From: Rubellimicrobium roseum
GTDB taxonomy: Bacteria > Pseudomonadota > Alphaproteobacteria > Rhodobacterales > Rhodobacteraceae
Direction: 5' to 3'
NCBI RefSeq assembly: GCF_006152145.1
Contig: NZ_VDFV01000021.1
Span: forward strand, 1-56,070
Length of the DNA stretch: 56,070 nucleotides
Below the pieces are notes generated by a model. The model worked only from the letters and a program-made list of their open reading frames with translations. It was not told the DNA's origin and made no database searches. This document shows positions 49,879-56,070 of the stretch, piece after piece (the stretch's first letter is position 1; each line of letters starts with the position of its first letter). Both the position numbers and the translations under genes were made by a program.

Positions 49879-50961
49879 TTAGTCGCCCTTGGAACGCTTG
49901 GGAACCCCTGCGGCAAGGTCCCGCAGGACCCGCGGCAACCGGCGCAGAGCCTTGTAGCTCTCGATCTGGAGGTCCATTCGGGTTGCGGGATAGCCCATCA
50001 TGACCCGACCTGCGGGCACGTTAGACAGGACTCCGGTGTTGGCGGTCAGAACCACGTCGTCGCCGATCGTGATGTTGTCCCCGACCGCCGCCCGCCCGCC
50101 CATCACGACTCGGTCGCCCAGCACGCTGGACCCGGCCACGGCGGCCTGACCGCAGAGAAGACAGTGCCGCCCCACGACGACGTTGTGCGCCAGCATCACC
50201 AGATTGTCGATCTTGGTCCCGTCACCGATCCGGGTCGGCCGGATCGTCCCCGCGTCGATGGTGGTGCCGGCGCCCACCTCGACGTCATCGCCGATCGTCA
50301 CGCCGCCCAGTGAATGGATGCGGTGCCAGGTCGGGTCCTCGATGGCCGGCAAGGAGCCTTTGCCCATCGTCTCGCGCACGATCTCGACGTAAGCGGGCTC
50401 GCGGGTGACAAAGGAGAAGCCGTCGCCGCCGATGACGGCGTTGGGCTGGAGGATCGCGCGAGCGCCGATGACGACGCGACGGCCCAGGCGCACGCCGGAA
50501 TGGACGACTCCCCCGGGGCCGAGGCGCACGCCGGCGGCGATCGTCACGTGAGGCCCGATCCGTGTTCCGTCCCCGATCTCGGCGCCAGGACCCACCACAG
50601 TCAGCGGCCCGACGCCTACCCCCTCGCCCAGCCGGGCAGTGGGATCGACGATGGCCGACGGATGCACGCCCGGCGGAAAAGGTACTTCATCGAGAAGCCG
50701 GGTCAGGCCGGCCATCGCCAGCCGGCCTCGCGGTGCAAATATGGCGGCCTGAAGTCCCAACGCGCGCCAGTCCGCTCCGGGCCAAAGGACTGCCGCCCGC
50801 GCGCGTCCCTGTCCGAGCGCCTCCGCCCACGTCGGGGCGAGAGCCAATGCCAGGTCCGAGGACCCGGCCGAGGCGGGCTCGGAAGCATGGCTCACCCGGA
50901 GCGTCATGTCCCCGGCGGCCTCGGCCCCGAGGGCCTCGGCGATCTCGGCGATGGTCGGCAT
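49879..50961 (-). CDS. lpxD: UDP-3-O-acylglucosamine N-acyltransferase
   Basis: A 360-residue left-handed beta-helix enzyme, third step of lipid A synthesis. N-terminal uridine-binding domain 1-95, then hexapeptide repeats from GVHPSAIVDPTARLGEG. The conserved IGGDGFSFV and KIDNLVMLAHNVVVG (catalytic His) are present. Unusually it is not near lpxA/fabZ but with an L,D-transpeptidase upstream and ACP/KAS downstream. It is the only lpxD in the window. Confidence 0.94.
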   Translation of the reverse strand: MPTIAEIAEALGAEAAGDMTLRVSHASEPASAGSSDLALALAPTWAEALGQGRARAAVLWPGADWRALGLQAAIFAPRGRLAMAGLTRLLDEVPFPPGVHPSAIVDPTARLGEGVGVGPLTVVGPGAEIGDGTRIGPHVTIAAGVRLGPGGVVHSGVRLGRRVVIGARAILQPNAVIGGDGFSFVTREPAYVEIVRETMGKGSLPAIEDPTWHRIHSLGGVTIGDDVEVGAGTTIDAGTIRPTRIGDGTKIDNLVMLAHNVVVGRHCLLCGQAAVAGSSVLGDRVVMGGRAAVGDNITIGDDVVLTANTGVLSNVPAGRVMMGYPATRMDLQIESYKALRRLPRVLRDLAAGVPKRSKGD

Positions 50962-50988
50962 GGGCGGTCCCTCCGTTTCGGGCCCGGT

Positions 50989-52599
50989 CTAACCTTGCAG
51001 GGGCGCGGCCTCTACCCCTTCGGCCTCCAGCGCCGCCCAGATGCGGGCGTCACGCCCGTAAACGTCGCGCCGGAACTGCAGGCCGCCTCGAGAGGTCGTG
51101 AAGGCCGTCCGGTACTCGAGATGGACCGGGATCGGCTGGTCGAGATTCACCCGCGTTTCCGCGCCGCTCTGGAGCTTCGAGTCGAAGACTCCCTTGGGAT
51201 CGGGCGACTGGCGAGCCAGCAGGTGATAGGCGAAGCCGCGCGGGTCGGCGAGGCGGATGCATCCATGGCTGAAGGCCCGAACCTCGCGCTGGAACAGGTC
51301 CTTGGCCGGCGTGTCGTGCAGGTAAATGTTCCAGGGGTTCGGGAACATGAATTTGACGACGCCCAGCGCGTTGCTGGGCCCGGGCGGCTGGTGCATCGCG
51401 TAAGGGAAGCTCCTCGCGGAGTAGGACGCGAAATTGACCGACCCCCGGTTGATGACACGTCCGGCCGAGTCGGTGATCTTGAGGTGCCCGGCCGCGTTCG
51501 GGTTCCCGCGAAGCTGCGGCAAGTATTCGTTCACGATGATCGAGCGGGGGACGAACCAGCTCGGGTTTATGACCATGAACTGCATGAGGTCCGAGAACTC
51601 GGGCGTTTCCCGGTCCTCATCATGCGCCCCGATGACGGCACGCGTGCGGAAGGTCGGCACGTCGTCGTCCACGACCATGGCCGTGAAGTCGGTCAGGTTG
51701 ACCCAGACATGGCGAGCGCCGCGCGGGGCCGCGTTCCAACGCTCGCGCTCCAGGGCGACCAGAACCGAACGCAGCCGGTCCGTGGCCGACAGGTTGACCT
51801 CGCTCAGCGTACCCTCGCCCGCGACGCCGTCGGGGTTGAGGCCATGGGCGGCCTGGAAACGGCGCACCGCGTCAGCCACCAGGCCGTCGTAGCGGGCCGT
51901 CGCGGTGGGGGCCAGCCAGCCCATATCGATGAGCCGATCCCGCAACGCCACGACGCTCGCGCCTCCCTGCCCCGGCCCGATGGCCGCGGTCGGCGCTGCG
52001 GCACCCCAGCCGCCGGAAGCGATCAGGGCTTCAAGCCGGATCTTCTCCCGCAGGAGGCGCGCGTATTCGGCGGTGGCGGGGGCGAGGCCGCGCAGGAAGG
52101 CCGTGGGCTCTTCGTCGGGGAAGACGGTGATGACGGCCAGGGGATCGGCCGCGAGCACCTCGCGCTTGATCTGGGCCGTCACCTTGGACGGGGTGAGCAG
52201 GCCAGCGTTCAGATCGCCGGCGAGGCGCAGAAAGGCACGGCTCATGGCGACCTCGGCCTGCCCCTGCTCGTAGGGCGTCCGCGCGTCCTGAAGCGTCCGG
52301 ACCAGTTCCTGCGGGTCGTGCCGGCGCACACCCAGACCATGGGCCGGCGCCTCGACCATCGCAGTCAGAAGAGCGTTTCGCCGCGCCACGGCCCTGTCGT
52401 CGCTGCCGGTCCAGATTCCTTCGAACCCGCGCATCCGATAGAAGGCGGCGAGGACCTCGTGCCGGGCGGCGGCCTCGGCCACCCCCTGGCGGAAGCCCGT
52501 GACGGCCGAAAGCGCCCAAGCCCCCGTCCCCGGCAACGAGGCGGCCAGAGCTCCTGCGGACAGGCCGGCAAGGAAACGGCGGCGGGACGTGAGGATCAT
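50989..52599 (-). CDS. L,D-transpeptidase (YcbB/LdtD type), exported
   Basis: A 536-residue enzyme making 3-3 peptidoglycan crosslinks or anchoring outer-membrane proteins. The N-terminus has an SRRRFLAG Tat-like signal (residues 5-12) ending near AWA|LS. A peptidoglycan-binding domain lies at about 220-275 (RYDGLVADAVRRFQAAHGL). The YkuD catalytic motif is HGCIRL at 445-450 (Cys447). The ATG at 52599 follows ACGAGGCTTCG. It heads an operon with lpxD-acp-KAS (27-bp gap) and is divergent from a DUF882 gene, as ycbB is beside ycbK in E. coli. Confidence 0.92.
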   Translation of the reverse strand: MILTSRRRFLAGLSAGALAASLPGTGAWALSAVTGFRQGVAEAAARHEVLAAFYRMRGFEGIWTGSDDRAVARRNALLTAMVEAPAHGLGVRRHDPQELVRTLQDARTPYEQGQAEVAMSRAFLRLAGDLNAGLLTPSKVTAQIKREVLAADPLAVITVFPDEEPTAFLRGLAPATAEYARLLREKIRLEALIASGGWGAAAPTAAIGPGQGGASVVALRDRLIDMGWLAPTATARYDGLVADAVRRFQAAHGLNPDGVAGEGTLSEVNLSATDRLRSVLVALERERWNAAPRGARHVWVNLTDFTAMVVDDDVPTFRTRAVIGAHDEDRETPEFSDLMQFMVINPSWFVPRSIIVNEYLPQLRGNPNAAGHLKITDSAGRVINRGSVNFASYSARSFPYAMHQPPGPSNALGVVKFMFPNPWNIYLHDTPAKDLFQREVRAFSHGCIRLADPRGFAYHLLARQSPDPKGVFDSKLQSGAETRVNLDQPIPVHLEYRTAFTTSRGGLQFRRDVYGRDARIWAALEAEGVEAAPLQG

Positions 52600-52903
52600 C
52601 GAAGCCTCGTTTGCAGGTTGGTCAGGATGGGCGCCACAACAATAGTGGGGATCGCCATGACACGCCACAACCGGACCAGCAACGCCCGCTTCGTCCTGCT
52701 GGCACAACAGCAACAGCGGCGAAGCGCCCGCCCGCTGAGCAGATTCCCGCCGATGTTCAGAACTCCTTAAGCTTGGCCTGTCAGACTCGTCTTGGTCGCT
52801 CCGGCGAGTCATGCCATAGTTGTGAGGCATCTAGGACAAAGATGACAAAAATTGCTCCGAAACAGGGGCTTACTAGATTGGCGACGGGACAGGCGCTAGC
52901 GGC
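52600..52903. other. 304-bp divergent promoter region
   Basis: Between the L,D-transpeptidase and the DUF882 gene. On the plus strand a possible promoter TTGCTC (52852-52857), 16 bp, TAGATT (52874-52879) precedes the DUF882 gene by 25 bp. No further gene is supported; a 37-codon frame from 52658 has no ribosome site. Confidence 0.45.
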
Positions 52904-53473
52904 ATGAACAACATCGGCTCTTCGAGTATTTCTCGGCGTGCGCTCTTGGGCGCGTTCGCGGCGACAGCGGTCTCAGCTGCGCCAACCTTCTCCAATGCGG
53001 CTGGTCTCCTGCGGGGTGCCGGCGACATCCGGCGCATCCGCATGTATTCCGGACGAACCGGGGAACGTATCGACACGATCTACTGGATCGAAGGCGAGTA
53101 CATCGCCGAAGCGGTTCGCGAAGTCAGCCTCTTCATGCGCGACTGGCGCAATGGGCAGGCGGTCGCGATGGATACCCGCACCATCGACATCATGACTGCG
53201 GCTCACAACCTCCTCGAGGTGAACGAGCCTTACATGCTGCTGTCGGGTTATCGTTCACCCCAGACGAACGCTATGTTGAGGTCGAACTCTTCGGGCGTGG
53301 CCCGCAACTCGTTGCACATGCGCGGTCAGGCGGCCGACCTTCATCTCGACTCCCGTTCCGTGAACCAGATCGCCCGCGCCGCTCTGGCTTGCCGTGCTGG
53401 TGGGGTCGGACGCTATTCGGGCTCGGGCTTCGTGCACATGGACTGCGGCGACGTCCGCAGCTGGGGCAGCTGA
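52904..53473 (+). CDS. DUF882 (YcbK-like) M15-family protein, Tat-exported
   Basis: A 189-residue protein with a twin-arginine signal SRRALLGAF at 10-18 and cleavage near SNA|AG. The M15 peptidase-like core contains LSGYRSPQTNAML, the metal-ligand segment SLHMRGQAADLHL (HxxxxxxD) and GFVHMDCG with the C-terminal His. Role: probably peptidoglycan peptide cleavage or binding. It is divergent from the L,D-transpeptidase. The ATG at 52904 is preceded by GACAGGCGCTAGCGGC, a weak ribosome site. Confidence 0.9.
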   Translation: MNNIGSSSISRRALLGAFAATAVSAAPTFSNAAGLLRGAGDIRRIRMYSGRTGERIDTIYWIEGEYIAEAVREVSLFMRDWRNGQAVAMDTRTIDIMTAAHNLLEVNEPYMLLSGYRSPQTNAMLRSNSSGVARNSLHMRGQAADLHLDSRSVNQIARAALACRAGGVGRYSGSGFVHMDCGDVRSWGS

Positions 53474-53599
53474 ACAGATCCAAGCCCGCGTCTTGGATCT
53501 GCGGGTCGCACCGGCGGGCTCGGCTGATCAGGTTCCAGGAGATGAACCAATCAGTGCTGCCGCATGGGGAGCTCCTTTTGGGTCTGGTCTGTGGCGTCT

Positions 53600-54250
53600 C
53601 ATTGCGAGTGCTTTGATAGACTGGATCGAGTGGCGTCATACGGCCCTCTGCCGGCACAGGATGGAGTGGTCCGGCACCGGCCAGTCCTGTTGGCCGGAGT
53701 GACGCGCAGCGGCACCGGAGGCTTGCGCGACAGCCTCCGCGCGGGCCCGCCGCCTGGCTTGGCTGCGGCGTGGACGGGGCGCTTGACGATGCCGCTGGCC
53801 CCGGGGATCAGGAGCCGTCGGAATGAGCGCTCCCCCATCCTCATGGTGGCGCCCAAGCCCTGCCTGCCGCCGGTGGAATGCGGCGAAGGCGTCAGCCCCA
53901 ACCAAGCCGCGAAGTCGCTCCCTGACCGAAGGTCTGGGGCGGAGGTGCCGGAGCCGCTAAGGCCGCGGCGGTCCGCGGCCCCACTCCGGGGATGACCATC
54001 GGCCGGCCAGCGACCTCGTCCTCCCCGGCCCGGCGGATGATCGCAGCCTCATGGCCACGGAACTCGCCCGCGGTCTCCTCCAAGGGGAACACCAGAGCCG
54101 CCAGCGCCGATCGTGCGGCGTCCGGGGGCGGCGCATACGGATCCGCCACCCTCGCGACCAAGCGGCTTGCGCGCGATGCCCCCTGCGGCACCACTCGCCC
54201 ATGTGGCCGCGAAACGCGCCGCCACGCTGAGTCCGCTGGCGGACCATCGG
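53600..54250 (-). pseudogene. Truncated, frameshifted IS110-family transposase
   Basis: The C-terminal half of an IS110 transposase is readable in pieces. One frame gives RVVPQGASRASRLVARV ... RAGEDEVAGRPMVIPGVGPRTAAALAA ... TFGQG. After a frameshift near 53905 the sequence continues GLTPSPHSTGGRQGLGATMRMGERSFRRLLIPGAS, the family's C-terminal hallmark, and then decays further. The N-terminal DEDD nuclease half is missing. The element cannot be active. No clear ends are visible. Confidence 0.85.
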
Positions 54251-55084
54251 TTACGTTACTTTCGTGCCGATTACGGCCCGTCGAGTTAGCGAAGTGCGAG
54301 TCTGCTGCCAGATGCTTCTGTCCGGCGACACCCAGCATCCCGATCCAGAAGTTGGTCGGCGGCGACATGTCGAAGGTTACCTACTGCCTGACAACGCGAC
54401 TGAAAGAGTAGGATTGCGACATTACGGAGTACGAGCGCAGGCCCAGCACCTTGCCTTCGCTGAGCCGATGAGTGCACCTGTCAAGCTAGAACGGTCGTGG
54501 CCCTCATGATCGTGGAAGTTAGCCGCCGCCCCCTGCCCCGTCCGTCTCCGCTCCACTAGGGTGGCGAGGCTGCCCAGAGCTGCGTACGGGCGAATGACAG
54601 CGACGGCCAGCGCTTAGCAACATGCTGTAGTTGATGCGTTGCGTCAGAAGGCGCAGCTAACCTCTGATCGCCCGCGCCATGGTATCGCAGCCTAGGTGGT
54701 CGGTTGCCGGGCCCGAAAAGCCAGATCCTGAGATCGTATACCAGATTGGAGACGATTTGACGCTCCGCAGATGGTTCTCGCCCACAGTGCAGATCCCGAT
54801 CGAAGCTAAGCGGCACCCCTCTGACGATTCCCGGCGCCACTCGGCTCTGCGGTCGACACCACCTGCTCCAGAGGTCCGGCTCGCAACGCATGAGACATGG
54901 CCATCTCCGACGCACGCCCGCTATGTGCCGACGAACAACTATCGACCCCGAAGCCGTGATCAAGTCCCAGACGACGACTGTGCAGCGCAGGTAAATCGGC
55001 ACCATAGAGATTCCGGGAGAGAACCGGTCCCGAACGATGAGCCACACCGACAACGTGCCGCATGCTAGAGGCGATATTGGTCAG

Positions 55085-55106
55085 CCGTCAGTTCACGAAC
55101 TGACGG
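55085..55106. repeat. 22-bp near-perfect palindrome
   Basis: Arms CCGTCAGTTC (55085-55094) and GAACTGACGG (55097-55106) are exact inverted repeats separated by AC. The symmetry and size fit a dimeric regulator operator or a recombination/attachment core, but no adjacent gene supports either. Confidence 0.6.
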
Positions 55107-55348
55107 AAAGTTCCTGGGCTTCGACACCGACCGGCTATACCACGGCCTCTCGACCTTACGCGACCTTCTCCTGACCAAGTCTGGCTTGAGACGCGATCTG
55201 TTGTGCTCCTGAAATCGAGGCTGTCATGCTCAAGGTGCCTTGAGGAACACCATTCTCGGCCTATGTCCCCAACACCGCTCCGCCCCCGTTCACGACGGCG
55301 CCGGACGGTGGATCGCCTCGTGTCTCCCGCCCTGCGAAGGCTGTCCTC

Positions 55349-55390
55349 CCCGACCGGGACCCGCACGGCGGGGTGCGGGTCCCGGTCGGG
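55349..55390. repeat. Perfect 18-bp inverted repeat with 6-nt loop
   Basis: CCCGACCGGGACCCGCAC (55349-55366) pairs base for base with 55373-55390 around GGCGGG. No T-run flanks either side. It is the longest perfect hairpin in the window and lies in otherwise non-coding DNA. Confidence 0.75.
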
Positions 55391-55527
55391 ATCGAAGCCG
55401 CTTCCCACCTGTGGCGCAATTACCCGAACCCGCGGTTTGTCGGCTCTGCGTGAACCTGTTGGCTCCGTCCTACGTTCGGGTTCAGGAACATCGGGCGACC
55501 TTTCCGCATCCACCTCCCGTCACCTTC

Positions 55528-55917
55528 ATGGCACCGACGGCCAGAATGGCGACGCCTGCCAGAACCGGAGTCAAAGCCATCTTGACCCTCAACCTGCTGC
55601 AGGTCCTGTCTGACCGCGACACCTCCCCCCAAGTCGCAGGCGATCTCAGCACTGCGCGTTCGGTGGACGGCGCACCTTTGGCCGACCTGCCAGATATCAC
55701 CCCCGACCTCGTGGAGCGGCTGGCGCGCCGGCTGGCCGAGGCGCAGGGCGAGGATCCCGCTGCCAGCCTCTGGACGCTGCGCCTCCCGCTCTGGAGATAT
55801 CGCCGCTCACGGGCGAGGACCCTCCTGGCCATTACCCCTGTCGAACTGCGCGCCTTGGCGCGTGTCTTGGGGGTCGAGGGTGGGTCGTCAGAGGGGGATG
55901 CCGTTCGCCTCCAATGA
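55528..55917 (+). CDS. Hypothetical protein
   Basis: A 129-residue frame. From about residue 45 on, third codon positions are strongly G/C, as in genuine genes of this genome, and the sequence reads like a helical protein (DLVERLARRLAEAQGE ... LLAITPVELRALARVLGV). The first 40 residues are less convincing and the start (55528 or 55546) lacks a Shine-Dalgarno. It might be a truncated gene. No family is recognised. An overlapping minus-strand frame is less protein-like. Confidence 0.42.
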   Translation: MAPTARMATPARTGVKAILTLNLLQVLSDRDTSPQVAGDLSTARSVDGAPLADLPDITPDLVERLARRLAEAQGEDPAASLWTLRLPLWRYRRSRARTLLAITPVELRALARVLGVEGGSSEGDAVRLQ

Positions 55918-56070
55918 ACCGCCAGTGCCCTGGAGTTGACGGGCTCAGCCTCGTCGGCTTTCCGAAACCCAAGTCTGGGCAGAGACCCGATGCAGGCCAC
56001 TGGCATTCTCCTGTTGGACTGTGTCCGGCAGGGAGCAGGGCCATGGTGCATCTGGTCTGGCTTTCGGAAC

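Larger units (their letters stand above)
54251..55527. other. Decayed, gene-poor stretch
   Basis: About 1.3 kb with lower G+C and no frame that has a ribosome site or recognisable protein, on either strand. It contains the two inverted repeats described separately. Presumably the remains of transferred or mobile DNA around the IS110 relic. Confidence 0.6.

Noticed and set aside
50314-52770. An 818-codon plus-strand frame
   Set aside because: Antisense to lpxD and the L,D-transpeptidase, no motif or ribosome site.
54556-55053. Minus-strand frame that hinted at an IS6-type transposase N-terminus
   Set aside because: On reading all three frames I could not find catalytic DDE segments or any consistent similarity; treated as non-coding.

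Overview
The window is a GC-rich, gene-dense chromosomal segment of an alphaproteobacterium, most likely of the family Rhodobacteraceae (Rhodobacter/Roseobacter type). The evidence is ctrA next to an sciP-type DUF1153 gene, folate-dependent TrmFO, GluQRS, a Usg-family protein, a pyrH-frr-uppS-cdsA-rseP-bamA-ompH-fabZ-lpxA-lpxI-lpxB cluster, an IalB-family protein and an alphaproteobacterial LexA box (GAAC-N7-GAAC). Almost everything up to about 53.5 kb is ordinary core genome; only the last 2.5 kb looks decayed.

Layout. 0-2.7 kb: small hypothetical, tRNA-Leu(CAA), zinc metallopeptidase, dsbB, and an AsnC/Lrp regulator divergent from an arginase/ornithine cyclodeaminase operon (2.7-4.7 kb). 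4.9-9.8 kb: a beta-hydroxyacid dehydrogenase, usg, gyrA and a putative outer-membrane beta-barrel protein. 9.85-13.4 kb: a DUF6614-like gene whose ribosome binding site lies in a 13-bp hairpin, trmFO-gluQ, hisI and a SufE/IscU-like scaffold. 13.5-18.2 kb (minus): ligA-recG followed by a 39-codon membrane-protein gene with its own perfect LexA box. 18.4-19.5 kb: ctrA and sciP. 19.6-20.8 kb: mnmA. 20.7-32.8 kb (minus): the pyrH to lpxB envelope and translation cluster, with two oddities: dxr is absent between cdsA and rseP, and a metallo-beta-lactamase gene between pyrH and frr is frameshifted at a G8 run. 32.9-40.3 kb: miaA and a four-gene Tat-exported oligopeptide ABC transporter with fused ATPases. 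40.3-48.3 kb: DUF1206 membrane protein, lytic transglycosylase, ssb, aroKB, a small membrane protein + periplasmic protein + xerD operon, a possible small RNA and an IalB-family protein. 48.4-53.5 kb: an apparent envelope operon (L,D-transpeptidase, lpxD, acyl carrier protein, ketoacyl synthase) divergent from a DUF882 (YcbK-like) gene. 53.5-56.1 kb: a truncated IS110 transposase relic, two striking inverted repeats and one possible hypothetical gene.

The genes mostly serve DNA repair and cell-cycle control (ligA, recG, ctrA, sciP, gyrA, ssb, xerD), tRNA modification (trmFO, gluQ, mnmA, miaA) and envelope construction (bamA, rseP, ompH, lpxA/B/D/I, fabZ, uppS, cdsA, L,D-transpeptidase). The most promising unannotated element is the LexA-box-controlled 39-residue membrane protein downstream of recG. 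In arrangement it resembles the Caulobacter SOS-induced division inhibitor SidA, although homology cannot be claimed from the sequence alone.
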